DNA of 64,000 nt. Origin: Panicum virgatum (taxonomy: Eukaryota > Streptophyta > Magnoliopsida > Poales > Poaceae). The notes beneath the pieces are model-generated. The model saw nothing but the letters and a program-made list of their open reading frames with translations. It was not told the origin of the DNA and searched no databases. The number at the start of each line of letters is the position of its first letter. Positions within the stretch are counted from its first letter, which is position 1. Below, one piece after another: positions 54,831-64,000 of the stretch. Location of the stretch: the NCBI RefSeq assembly GCF_016808335.1, contig NC_053146.1, forward strand, positions 10,919,015 to 10,983,014, read 5' to 3'. Both the position numbers and the translations under genes were made by a program.

Positions 54831-55890
54831 AGAAGCTTTTTTCATGATGCTTATGTCAGCGAGTAGGTCCATCATTCTCAATGCAACATAGAATCCACAC
54901 AACATGCTCACTGATGGCTGTTGAGTGCACTGCATGAAGGTACCAAAATGACACAAGTTAAGGCAGTACCAAATATATATTAAGGGGCCAAAAACAAAAT
55001 CTCTCTCTTACCGGGAAATCTGTCTTGTGCGTGAGCTTAGCTTTGCTTTTTGACTTTGTTTTCATCATCTTTTTCTCAATTTTGTCCATGTGCTCTGAAT
55101 AGGCCCTGCATGATCAGCAATATCAATTAGAAACATTAAGTGATGGAATTTTTGTGAACAAAACCAACAATATACTTAGGCCCTGTTTAGTTCCCAAAAA
55201 ATTTTGCGCAGTACCCGTCACATCGAATCTTCGGACACATGCATGGAGCATTAAATGTAGTTGAAAAAATAACTAATTACACAGTCTAACGACTGACTAG
55301 CATGAGCTGAATCTTTTAAGCATAATTAGTCCATAATTGGATATTATTTGTCAAGTAACAACGAAATGTGCTACAGTACCAAAACCCACACTTTTTCACC
55401 AACTAAACACTTACAAGTTCACAACAGTTACGACGTCCTTGAACTTTCGCTTTGGCCAAGTTTTAGCAGAATCTAAATACCAAACAACATCCCACTTCAT
55501 AGCAATGATCACTAGTATTCAGTGTCCACGGGTGTTGTAGGCACCCACCACGAAGTCGTGCTTCATAGCCTTTGTAATTGCTTGTGTTACCTCTTTGGTC
55601 TGGAATTGAAGCATTGTGGCTGAGAATACTTGTGGATCCAAAATCCCAACATTGTTGTGCATCTCCTTTGCCTGTTGCTTCATTCTCCTACAAATGAACA
55701 AATTGTTAGCATGCATTTTGTGGTAAAAATTAAAGAATATATATTTCAGTTTGAAGGTACTTACCATAACAACACCTCAACAAGCCAACGTCCAGACTGT
55801 CCATGTTGAAAAGATCATACAAGTCATTGAATCCAATTGTGATCCTTAATTCACCATCACTTCCAAAGAGAATGCAGCCACCTTTGCAGT
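54831..55890 (-). pseudogene. Ulp1-like cysteine protease gene, copy 2, central exons
   Basis: Minus-strand exons with GT-AG borders: about 55890-55763 (GGCILFGSDGELRITIGFND, NMDSLDVGLLRC), 55687-55415 (VGILDPQVFSATMLQFQ, KHDFVVGAYNTRGH, then WYLDSAKTWPKRKFKDVVTV), 55105-55012 (AYSEHMDKIEKKMMKTKSKS) and 54929-54831 (CTQQPSVSMLCGFYVALRMM). Together with the exon at 41329-41463 they carry the C48 catalytic set: His in RGH, Asp in YLDS, Gln and Cys in QQPSVSMLC. TGA follows the His where Trp is usual. The enzyme type cuts SUMO-like conjugates; in plants such genes often ride on transposons. Confidence 0.75.
55179..55410. mobile_element. MITE-like element in an intron
   Basis: GGCCCTGTTTAGTTCCC at the left and CCAACTAAACAC at the right form imperfect inverted ends, flanked by TTA (55176-55178 and 55411-55413), which fits Tourist-like (PIF/Harbinger) elements. 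The length of about 232 bp and the internal AT-rich content (TTAGTCCATAATTGGATATT) fit the common grass MITE type. It lies between two Ulp1-like exons and touches the donor site of the upstream one. Confidence 0.6.
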
Positions 55891-56490
55891 AATGCTATCA
55901 GCACCATTCGCACTTTGTTCCATGAAGTAAGCATGCAAGGATTCACAACTTGGCCCAGCAGCCTTTAAAGCCTCTTCGGACAACAAAGGCTCACCAGGCT
56001 TGTATTTTGGATTAGCAGTAATCTAAACAGTGTCAACGTTTGAATTTTTAGGGTTACTTTGGACGAGTTCCTCCTGTTGTGGCTGCTGCTTAGGGGTAGT
56101 AAAAAAAACCTATTGTAGATTTACATGTTAATTCGTTTGGAGACAAATTATGGGAATCGAGTATTTCTTGTGCTCTTGACACTCGAATATTCCTTCCACC
56201 ACCGCTTGCCAATCCAAGGCCATGGCAGCTTCTTTTTCGCCTCCGGTATGCTGTCCGGCAAGGTTAGTGGTCGAGCCGCCGGCCCGAGCGGCGGGAGACA
56301 GCGGTCAGACGGTCCCGGGGGCAGGGACGACAGTGGCGAGAGGCGATGGCAGTGCTGCTGATGGCTGTGGGAGGTAGCGGCCGGAGGAGCCGGCGCGGCC
56401 CTAGCCCACCCGTGCCGGTGGGGTGGCGGCGGAGGTTGAAGACGATGGATGGAGGTTGAAGACAAAGGATGGTCGTTGGATGCCAATCCA
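55763..56490 (-). pseudogene. Ulp1-like gene copy 2, upstream exon region
   Basis: From 56040 to 55763 the same coding stretch as copy 1 (KPSEPLLSEEALKAAGPSCE type) is visible. Upstream, 56148-56486 continues past the point where copy 1 breaks off and includes KKKLPWPWIGKRWWKEYSSV in an open frame of 112 residues, whose proline-rich start may be chance. The first exon is not certain. Confidence 0.5.
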
Positions 56491-56979
56491 ATGGTGGAAA
56501 AAATCGATTGTTGGCAGAAAAAAATACTCGAGCGTGGGGTAGGCCACCTATTTTCTAAAAAAAATGATTGGTTAATGAAGCATGTCTCCAGGGTGGTGGA
56601 CGTATTGTATCTAAGTTTATGACTTTCTTACGTGGCTAATGGAATAAAACCCACGTACATAGAGGATGCAATGTAATGAAGGGACAGGCTTGGCTTTAGG
56701 GTGCATGGCAGGGCCAGTTTTACACCATACTGTATTCAAGAGATGAACTGACGTACTTTTATTATCCCTGACCAACGAAGAATACATACATGGCAACATT
56801 ATTATTCATTCCTCGCGCGCTAGTTCCTCTCAACCGTACAAATTATTGCTACAATCCCCATCAACTAAAACCTCGCAAAAACCATACTAGACGCACCAAA
56901 GACGATAATGTCCAAAAGTGTTGCAGCACATACAGGTACAGCATCAACCTACCATCCCCCGAGATACATCTGCTCAGTC
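56491..56979. other. Intergenic sequence and lipoxygenase 3' flank
   Basis: No coding seen. The part just left of 56980 would be the 3' untranslated region of the lipoxygenase gene; I cannot point to a definite poly(A) signal. Confidence 0.5.
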
Positions 56980-57512
56980 TCAGATGGAGATACTGTTGAG
57001 GATGCCCATGGCTTTGATCCCCTCGCCCTTGGCGCCGGTGACGTCTGTCGTGTTGGGGTACAGCAGCATGTACGGCATCCCCACAGGCCCCTTCCGGTTC
57101 TTCAGCTGCGGACTATCGTTCCTCCTCTCGATCTGATTCGCGATCTCCACCAGCAGCCCGCGGAACCTCCTGAACGCGTCCAGCGCCTTGGCGTCCGACG
57201 TCCAGCGCTCCGGCACGTCGCGCTGGCCGAGGTACACCTCGTCGGATGTGTGCTTGGAAAGGATCTCGATGAGCGAGATGCCTAGGATGGCCTGGGACTG
57301 GCTGGTGATGGTGCGGATGAGCACCATGTCAGCTTCCTCCTGCCCTGCTTACAGTTTCTTGTAGTCATCGCTGCCCGGCTCCGGCATCGGCTGCCGGCTC
57401 TCACGGTCGGCCTGTTGGGGAGATACCCACCATGCGCGTACTGCCCATACTTGACGGCAGCGTGCAAAGCCGACGCCACCCAAATGATGGTCGTGCACGC
57501 CCTGGCCAGCTG

Positions 57513-57517
57513 CTGGA
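57513..57517. repeat. Target-site duplication CTGGA of Copia element
   Basis: CTGGA at 57513-57517 and 62571-62575. Removing one copy restores the reading frame of the lipoxygenase exon across the site. Confidence 0.95.
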
Positions 57518-57887
57518 TGTTAGATAAGCTAGCTGTAGATATTTGCTTTCCGTTATTCAGTTAGATGGCGGGCTCACCATGTCGAGCTCCGCCCGGGTCA
57601 TGCGCACGTCCGCGCTGCGACGAGGGACGTGCGCCGTGGCGTGGTCACCGCCAAGACCGGATCATGGGCAGCGTGGGATGGCACGTTTGCTCCCGATCAG
57701 GGCGCGATCACAGCCGAGTCGTAGGTAGTTTGTTTCCCTATTTATTTGCATCAATACAACAGAAAACGCTGCTTCGTGTGGCACAAAAAAACTCCTCTGT
57801 GTTCATCATCCAGTTCGTGTGTGTACTCGTGTTTCCCGGTGTGATCCATTGCTCGCCGGAGCTCATCGTCGAGCTGCCGAGCTAACA
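57518..57887 (+). repeat. 5' LTR of Copia element
   Basis: TGTTAGATAAGC to CCGAGCTAACA. A TATTTATTTG-type A/T stretch near 57739-57750 could act as its TATA region. Confidence 0.95.
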
Positions 57888-57889
57888 AT

Positions 57890-57902
57890 TGGCATCAGAG
57901 CC
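57890..57902 (+). promoter_or_regulatory. Primer-binding site of Copia element
   Basis: TGGCATCAGAGCC, one change from TGGTATCAGAGC, the usual match to initiator tRNA-Met, two bases after the LTR. Confidence 0.85.
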
Positions 57903-57915
57903 AGTAACCGTCGCC

Positions 57916-59123
57916 ATGTCCGCTCATCCGTCGCGCATGCCACCTCGCGATCCGTCCCAGTCCCGCTCGCCCCCTCGCGATCGAGATCGTCGCCGTCGTC
58001 CTTCACCATCGCCAATCCTGCGGCGCGGCCGCCGCGGCCGCGAGACGGAGACGCGCATCGTCCGCGAAGTCGGGGCGGCCAACTACCCCATGCTGACCCG
58101 CACCAACTACGTCGAGTGGGTGGTACTCATGGAGGTGATGTTGGAGGCCCGGGAGCTCTGGACGGCAGTGAGCGTCGGCACCGTCGACCGGCACGACGAC
58201 CGCATGGCCATGGAGGCCATCCTCCGTGCTACGCCGCCGGAGATGCGTGTCTCCCTCGCTGGGAAGGGCACCGCCAAGCGGGCGTGGGACGCCATCAAGA
58301 CCGAACGTGTTGGCGTCGAACGGATCCGGAAGGCAAAGGTGACGGACCTCACGTGGGAATTCGACGCGCTCACGTTCCGCGACGGCGAGTCCGTGGATGA
58401 CTTCACGCACCGCCTGCAGGCCCTCGTCAGCGAGCTAAGTATCCTTGGTGAGCCCCCTGGAGTAAACACCGTGGTAAGGAGAATCCTGCAGGCTGTGCCC
58501 CCTCGTTTCGACCAGATCGCACACTCCATCGAGACGCTCCTCGACGTCGACGACATGACGGTTGAAGAGCTGGTGGGGCGGCTCAAGTCGGCGGAGGTAC
58601 GTGACCAAAGCCGCAATCTGCCGGCGGCGACGAACTCCAACGGCAAGCTACTTCTCTCCGAGGAGGAGTGGCTGGCCCGCTACAAGCACCGCCTCGCGGG
58701 CGAGGGCTCTCGCTCTGGCGGCAACAGCGGCAAGTCGTCTGGAGGTCCACGAGGCGGCGACAACGGTGGCGTGCGCACTGGCGGATCCTCGGCGATCCGG
58801 CCAGGGTCGCCACCAAGATGGACAAGTGCAAGTACTGCGGCAAGAAGGGCCACTGGGCCCGTGAATGCCTCAAGAAGAAGCGCGATGAGGCGGCGCTCCA
58901 TGCCCAGGCCGGCGGCGACGACGACACTGAGGAGCCTTCCCTGCTGATGGCCATCGGCGCAGTCGAGCAGGAGTACGTCGCACTGCGTGTTGCACCTGTC
59001 TACGTCGGCGGGCAAGTCTACCTCAACGAAGAACGCACCGTGGTGGAGCTGGGGGAGTCCGAGGACCACTCCGGCAAGCCAATCTCCGATGTGTGGTACC
59101 TTGACACGGGTCAAACCACATGA
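57916..59123 (+). pseudogene. Copia gag and nucleocapsid
   Basis: The first ATG is at 57916 (MSAHPSRMPPRDPSQSRSPP). The gag (UBN2-type) domain shows YPMLTRTNYVEWVVLMEVML, AWDAIKTERVGVERIRKAKV, ESVDDFTHRLQALVSELSIL and MTVEELVGRLKSAEVRD. A frameshift near 58790 moves into the frame with the CCHC knuckle CKYCGKKGHWAREC and on to the protease start WYLDTG, where a further shift occurs (about 59105-59125). The basic N-terminus and the single knuckle are usual for Copia. Confidence 0.88.
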
Positions 59124-60159
59124 CGGGGAACCGGGCGGCCTTCTCCGAGCTGGATCAGTCCATCACCGGCACGGTCAAATTCGGCGACGGCTCGGTCGTG
59201 GACATCGTCGGCTGCAGCACCATCCTCTTCGCGGCGTAACATGGACAGCACCGAGTGCTCACCGACACGTACTACATCCCCCGTCTCAGGAGCAACATCA
59301 TGAAGCCCTTGCCAACTCGATGAGTTCGGCTGCAAGGTTGTGATTGAGGAGGGGATTCTACGAGTACGCGATCCGCAGCGAGAGCTCCTCGCCAAGGTAC
59401 GCCGTTCGGCAAACCGTTTGTACAAGATCTCGCTCACCCTGGCGCAGCCCATCTCGCTGCACCGGCGACCCCACCTAGCTTTGGCACGAGCGGTACGGCC
59501 ACCTGGGTTTCGACGCGCTGCGCAAGCTGTCCAGCGGCGGCCTGGTGCGCGGTCTGCCACAGATTGATCACCCTGGTCAACTGTGCGACGCGTGCTTTGC
59601 CGGCAAACAGCGTCGAGCGCCGTTCCCGTAGCAGGCCAAGTACCGGGCGATAGGCTGGCTCGATCTAGTCCATGGCAACCTCTGCGGCCCTGTCACCCCG
59701 ACTACTCACGGTGGGCGGCGATACTTCCTCCTCCTAGTTGATGATGCCAGCCGCTACATGTGGCTCGTGTTGCTGTCGAACAAGAGCGAAGCCGCGGCCG
59801 CCATCAAGAAGTTCCAGGCCGGCGTGGAGGTGGAAGCTGGGCACAAGCTATGCGCGCTCCGGACGGACCGGGGTGGCGAGTTCACCGCCGTCACGTTCGC
59901 GGAGTACTGCGCCAACCAAGGTGTTCACCGACAGCTCACCGCTCCGTACTCTCCGCAACAAAATGGAGTGGTCGAACGCCGGAACCAAACCGTGCTTGCC
60001 ATGGCGCGGTGCTTGTTGAAGGCCAGAGGTGTTCGCAGCACATTTTGGAGGGAGGCGGTGAGCACTGCTGTGTTCATCCTCAACCGGTCTCCCACCAAAG
60101 CTCTGTAGAACAAGACCCCCTACGAGGCTTGGCACGGGGAGAAGCCAGCAGTTCACTTC
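59085..60159 (+). pseudogene. Copia protease and integrase, broken
   Basis: After the DTG of the protease the frame is shifted; FSELDQSITGTVKFGDGSVV appears in another phase. The GAG-pre-integrase and zinc part (LYKISLTL, then WHERYGHLGFDALRKLSSGG, CDACFAGKQ) is divided by shifts and a TAG at 59628. 59758-60108 encodes the integrase core: VDDASRYMWLVLL, LRTDRGGEFTAVTFAEYC, YSPQQNGVVERRNQTVLAMA, so D, D and E are present, ending at TAG 60106-60108. The downstream frame is in phase with it. Confidence 0.85.
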
Positions 60160-62190
60160 ATGCGCACGTTCGGGTGCATAGCGCATGTCAAGGTAACTCG
60201 CCCGCACGCTGCTAAACTTGATGATCGCAGCATGAAGATGGTGTTCCTCGGGTATGAGCCGGGCTCAAAGGGCTACCGCGTGTACGACCCTGTGAGCGGC
60301 CGGCTACATGTCTCTCGAGATGTGGTCTTCGACGAGACAAAAGTCTGGAACTGGGAGGCGCTGGACGGCGTCACCACACCGGACACGTTCACCGTCGAGT
60401 ACATCGTACGCGCTGCGACGGCGAGCGGCCAGTCCGAGGCTCCAGCCACTCCGTGTGCTCCTGCGACTCCTGCTGCATCCCCAGGCACGCCATCAGTGGC
60501 TGAGGAGCCACACACTCTGGTGGGCGGTGGTGGCACCGACATCGGCTTCGCCACGCCACCGACGCACATTCCTTCGGGAATGGACCTCAGCGACGAGGGG
60601 AAGCCATGCCGTTACCGCATGGTGACTGACTACATCAACACGTCTAAACCACGGGAACTCGAGATGGAGGAGCTGTTCCTGGCGGCGGCCGAGGAACCAG
60701 CGATGTTCGAGCAGGCGAACGTGGACCCAGCCTGGCGCGTAGCAATGCAGGAGGAGCTGTCCTCCATCATCGACAACAAGACCTGGCAGGCGGTCGACCT
60801 GCCAGCCGGCCACCGACCCATCGGCCTCAAGTGGGTCTTCAAGCTTAAGGAGGACGCCTCCGGCGCTGTTGTGCGGCACAAGGTGCGATTGGTGGCAAAG
60901 GGCTACGTCCAGCGCGCTGGCTTGGATTTCGACGAAGTGTTCGCGCCGGTGGCGCGGCTGGACTCAGTGCGCGCGCTGCACGCCGTGGCGGCGCACGAAT
61001 GCTGGAAGGTTCATCACCTTGACGTCAAGTCGGCATTCTTGAACGGCGAGCTCATAGAGGAAGTGTATGTCGCCCAACCCCCAGGCTTCTCCATCCCTGG
61101 GCGTGAGCACCACGTCTTGCGCCTCCACAAGGCGTTTTACGGCCTCCGTCAAGCCCCGCGCGCTTGGAACTCCAAGCTCGACAGCACACTTGTGGCGCTC
61201 GGGTTCACCCGATGCTCCGAGGAACATGGCGTGTACGTCCGTGGCGAGGGACAACATCGCCTTCTCCTCGGCGTGTACGTGGACGACCTCATCCTCACCG
61301 GCGTCGACACCAACGAGCTGACACAGTTCAAAGAGGAGATGAAGGACCACTTCAAGATGAGCGACCTTGGCCTGCTGAGCTATTACCTCAGCATCGAGGT
61401 TCAGCAGAGGCCGGGGATGATCACACTCGGGCAGGCAGCTTACGCGGCAAAGCTGCTCGAAAAGGTGGGCATGAGCGACTGCAATTCAGTGCAAACGCCA
61501 ATGGAGACACGACTCAAGTTGAGCAAGAAAAGCACAGCGCCGGCTGTGGACTCCACTCTCTACCGCAGCCTCGTTGGCAGCCTGCGGTACCTCATTCATA
61601 CACGTCCGGACATCTCGTTCGCCATCAGCTACATCAGTCGATTCATGGAGAACCCGACCACGGAGCACATGGGTGCTGTCAAGCATGTTCTCCGCTACAT
61701 CGCCGGCACGCTGCACTTTGGGTGCTGCTACCGGAAGGGCGACGGCAACTTGAGGCTGACCGGGTACAGCGGCGCATTCTTCCTCGGGCAATCTCCCGTC
61801 GCGTGGCACTCCATCAAGCAACCCGTGGTGGCTCTATCCTCTTGCGAGGCGGAGTACATCGCGGCAACCTCGGCAGCTTGCCAGCTAATTTGGCTCGGAC
61901 AGCTGCTTGGGAGCCTCTACGGCAAGGCGGCGATGGCCGCTGAGCTCCTCATCGACAACCAGTCGGCGATTCAGCTCTGCAAGAACCCGGTCTTCCATGG
62001 CCGGAGCAAACACATCGGGACGCGATTCCATTTCATCAGGGAAAGCGTTGAGAACGGGAAGGTCACCGTCCGGCATGTCAACACTGACGATCAGCTGGCG
62101 GACATCATGACAAAACCACTTGGGCGAGTTCGCTTTCAGCAACTTCGCCTGAAGATCGGCATCGTCAACATCAAGGAACATCTTGCTTAG
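60160..62190 (+). CDS. Copia integrase C-terminus, reverse transcriptase and RNase H (open frame)
   Basis: 676 residues without interruption. It begins in the integrase tail (RTFGCIAHVKVTRPHAAKLD, MVFLGYEPGSKGYRVYDPVS), then RT: WRVAMQEELSSIIDNKTWQA, LKWVFKLKEDASGAVVRHKV, YVQRAGLDFDEVFAPVARLD, SAFLNGELIEEVYVAQPPGF, LHKAFYGLRQAPRAWNSKLD, and catalytic LGVYVDDLILTGVD. The RNase H has VVALSSCEAEYIAATSAACQ and IDNQSAIQLCKNPVFHGRSK, then HIGTRFHFIRE and LADIMTKPLGRVRFQQLR. Between LTGYS and GAFFLGQSPVAW about 16-18 residues usual in the family are missing, including the DADWAGD-type acidic motif. The Met at 60160 lies inside integrase, so it is not a true start. Confidence 0.93.
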   Translation: MRTFGCIAHVKVTRPHAAKLDDRSMKMVFLGYEPGSKGYRVYDPVSGRLHVSRDVVFDETKVWNWEALDGVTTPDTFTVEYIVRAATASGQSEAPATPCAPATPAASPGTPSVAEEPHTLVGGGGTDIGFATPPTHIPSGMDLSDEGKPCRYRMVTDYINTSKPRELEMEELFLAAAEEPAMFEQANVDPAWRVAMQEELSSIIDNKTWQAVDLPAGHRPIGLKWVFKLKEDASGAVVRHKVRLVAKGYVQRAGLDFDEVFAPVARLDSVRALHAVAAHECWKVHHLDVKSAFLNGELIEEVYVAQPPGFSIPGREHHVLRLHKAFYGLRQAPRAWNSKLDSTLVALGFTRCSEEHGVYVRGEGQHRLLLGVYVDDLILTGVDTNELTQFKEEMKDHFKMSDLGLLSYYLSIEVQQRPGMITLGQAAYAAKLLEKVGMSDCNSVQTPMETRLKLSKKSTAPAVDSTLYRSLVGSLRYLIHTRPDISFAISYISRFMENPTTEHMGAVKHVLRYIAGTLHFGCCYRKGDGNLRLTGYSGAFFLGQSPVAWHSIKQPVVALSSCEAEYIAATSAACQLIWLGQLLGSLYGKAAMAAELLIDNQSAIQLCKNPVFHGRSKHIGTRFHFIRESVENGKVTVRHVNTDDQLADIMTKPLGRVRFQQLRLKIGIVNIKEHLA

Positions 62191-62200
62191 GGGGGAATAA
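62188..62200 (+). promoter_or_regulatory. Polypurine tract of Copia element
   Basis: TTAGGGGGGAATA directly before the 3' LTR. Confidence 0.8.
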
Positions 62201-62570
62201 TGTTAGATAAGCTAGCTGTAGATATTTGCTTTCCGTTATTCAGTTAGATGGCGGGCTCACCATGTCGAGTTCTGCCCGGGTCATGCGCACGTCCGCGCTG
62301 CGACGAGGGACGTGTGCCGTGGCGTGGTCACCGCCAAGACCGGATCATGGGCAGCGTGGGATGGCACGTTTGCTCCCGATCAGGGCGCGATCACAGCCGA
62401 GTCGTAGGTAGTTTGTTTCCCTATTTATTTGCATCAATACAACAGAAAACGCTGCTTCGTGTGGCACAAAAAAACTCCTCCGTGTTCATCATCCAGTTCG
62501 CGTGTGTACTCGTGTTTCCCGGTGTGATCCATTGCTCGCCGGAGCTCATCGTCGAGCTGCCGAGCTAACA
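62201..62570 (+). repeat. 3' LTR of Copia element
   Basis: 370 bp, same length as the 5' LTR, five C/T differences. Confidence 0.95.
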
Positions 62571-64000
62571 CTGGACGGTGTCCATCTTGGGCCACCAGTC
62601 CCGGTCCTTGAGATCGCCGTGCGCCTCCTCACGCACCTCCTTCCACCACGCCTGCACCTCCACATCACGCTCGAGTTCACCATCGTTTGGGTAGTAGATG
62701 TCCAGGTACTCATTGACCCACTTCTCAATCGCCCACCAGATCTCCAGCCCGTCAACGGCGTACGGGTAGTTCTTGACCAGCAGCCTGATACCGTATGGGT
62801 TCCACAGGTCTGGCACAGCCATGCCTCTGTGAACGCACAATCAAGTTTGTCAGAAACGAACGCACAGTTTCTGGAAGCCCTTGTGATGCATGCATCTGCT
62901 CAAGTTTTTGCTGCTCTAGTATCGATCGACGTACGTACCTCTTGACGAGATCAGCTGGGAGGGCCTGCTCGTTGAAGTTCCAGCTCTTGTACACGTCGGA
63001 GGACATCTCCAGTGCGTACTTCCCTGGGAAAACTGTGAGCTCGAACATGCCACCGGCCTTGATGAGAGTCTGGCGTGCCAGGGCGTTGATGTCCAACGTG
63101 CCACGGTAGTGCGGGCTCAACAGCTTGTGCACGGGGTGCACCACGCTGAGCTGCCTGTTCGTCGCGATCACGAATGGCTCCATCACTGCGTGCGTGTTCA
63201 GCCTGCAAATTAATTAACAAGCCCACACACATAGAAAGATCAGTGTTTCCCTAACAAAGGCAGGCATTATTCCTTCCTTGGACTGACAAACAGAATATAT
63301 ATCGCTGTACCAGTGGCTGATCAGCTGATGCCAGGCAGAGTCATTGACGCAGACGTTTGCCTTGGCAAGCTGCCAGATGTGGGCGTCAACGCCAGTGTGA
63401 GCCGGGGTGTAAACCTTGCTGTCGGCTCCATGCCGCTGGCCGTCAGGGTGGGGCAGGCTCAGCTCAATGGCCAGGGGCTTTAGGGTACCGTCGTCCTTCA
63501 AGAACAGCAGGGTCCTGCTGGCATAGATGAAGTTGCCCTTCAGCTTGTTGATCCGGTCGAGGTATGGCATGAAGTGATCATGGTGGTCTAGGATGAAGAG
63601 TCTGTTATTCCTCACTGCCTGCATAGGGTTTTTGTTATCACAATCAATCCATGGTGAAGCCAATTAGCTGTTGAATCTTTAGTAATATGTGAACGCGTTC
63701 AACTCAGCATACATTGTGTACTCTCAGGCCTTCCAGGTTGTGCTGAATGTGGGCTTCAGTGATCTTACTGGTATGGTCTCCAAACTGAGTTGGATCCAGG
63801 GTGCCTTTAGCAGGGAACTCCTGCAATCACAAAGGGGAAATTTTAAGGCTCTTTTACTTACCCCACCATGGGGAAATTAAAGGTGTATTCGTCACTTCAA
63901 ATGATGCAGCATGCTAACCGTCAGACGTCTGATAACCACTGGGTTCACGCCAGCAAGCGTTTCTCTCGCAAACTCCTCGTCAGTCCTCCAGCCAAACTTA

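Larger units (their letters stand above)
57518..62570 (+). mobile_element. Ty1/Copia LTR retrotransposon in the lipoxygenase exon
   Basis: Two 370-bp LTRs (57518-57887 and 62201-62570) differ at five positions, all C/T. A primer-binding site of the initiator-Met type, gag, protease, integrase, RT and RNase H follow in Copia order, then a purine tract. The target duplication is perfect. The gag-protease-integrase part has frameshifts and stops; RT to the end is one open frame. It lies on the strand opposite to the gene. Confidence 0.97.
56980..64000 (-). pseudogene. LOX: Lipoxygenase, 3' part, disrupted by a Copia insertion
   Basis: Minus-strand exons with GT-AG borders: 64000-63919 ([20 protein letters not shown]), 63820-63713, 63618-63311 ([20 protein letters not shown] ... 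AWHQLISHW), 63202-62939 ([20 protein letters not shown] ... LPADLVKR) and the last exon 62826-62571, continued at 57517-56980 on the other side of the Copia element. Plant lipoxygenases oxygenate linoleic and linolenic acid with one iron atom. Iron ligands His and His of HQLISHW are present and the C-terminal Ile of NSISI is kept, but in [11 protein letters not shown] the usual Asn ligand is Lys. The last exon also has a 2-base insertion near 57400 and TAA at 57349-57351. The sequence looks closest to cereal 9-lipoxygenases. The N-terminal half is outside. Confidence 0.93.

Noticed and set aside
56980..64000. Two separate lipoxygenase genes left and right of the Copia element
   Set aside because: The protein reads on directly across the 5-bp duplication, so this is one exon interrupted.

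Overview
The window is a nuclear chromosomal segment from a grass (Poaceae). It has nested plant LTR retrotransposons of the Ty3/Gypsy (Tat and Athila-type) and Ty1/Copia classes, a plant LINE, a MITE-like element, and an interrupted plant lipoxygenase gene with GT-AG introns and the C-terminal NSISI signature. I see no rRNA, tRNA gene, CRISPR array or bacterial-type feature. Almost all coding sequence belongs to decayed mobile elements; the only clear host gene is the lipoxygenase.

Layout. (1) 1-6828: a Tat-lineage Gypsy element on the minus strand; its integrase and distal LTR lie left of the window. (2) 6829-7798 and 23911-about 24960: two parts of one LINE ORF2, split by a second copy of the same Tat family on the plus strand (7799-23910, both LTRs, 5-bp target duplication). 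That Tat copy is itself interrupted at 12164-19493 by a gag-only, non-autonomous LTR element on the minus strand. Both Tat copies carry arrays of a 9-bp unit, GACCGGTCA, in their LTRs and at equivalent points along gag-pol. (3) 24960-27566: GC-rich DNA with no recognisable coding. (4) 27567-about 31470: an Athila-type element (long LTR, primer-binding site, gag) cut off in gag and joined to (5) about 31471-39693, a Grande-like Tat element on the minus strand with gag, protease, RT, two RNase H domains, integrase, a tandem-repeat zone, and the end of a spliced ORF on the opposite strand. (6) 39694-56400: two copies of a Ulp1-like (C48) cysteine protease gene on the minus strand. One is split by about 13 kb of retroelements inside an intron, including a second gag-only element (42012-48314) and non-coding LTR-type DNA. 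(7) 56980-64000: the 3' half of a lipoxygenase gene on the minus strand, whose last exon is broken by a Copia element (57518-62570) with near-identical LTRs and a perfect 5-bp target duplication.

How the parts relate. Insertion order can be read from the nesting: the LINE and the Ulp1-like gene are oldest, the Tat and non-coding elements came next, then the gag-only elements, while the Copia insertion looks recent. Nearly every pol gene has stops or frameshifts, so the elements visible here could not move on their own. The gag-only elements share a tRNA-Asp-type primer-binding site with the Athila-type element, which would suit mobilisation in trans by such a partner.
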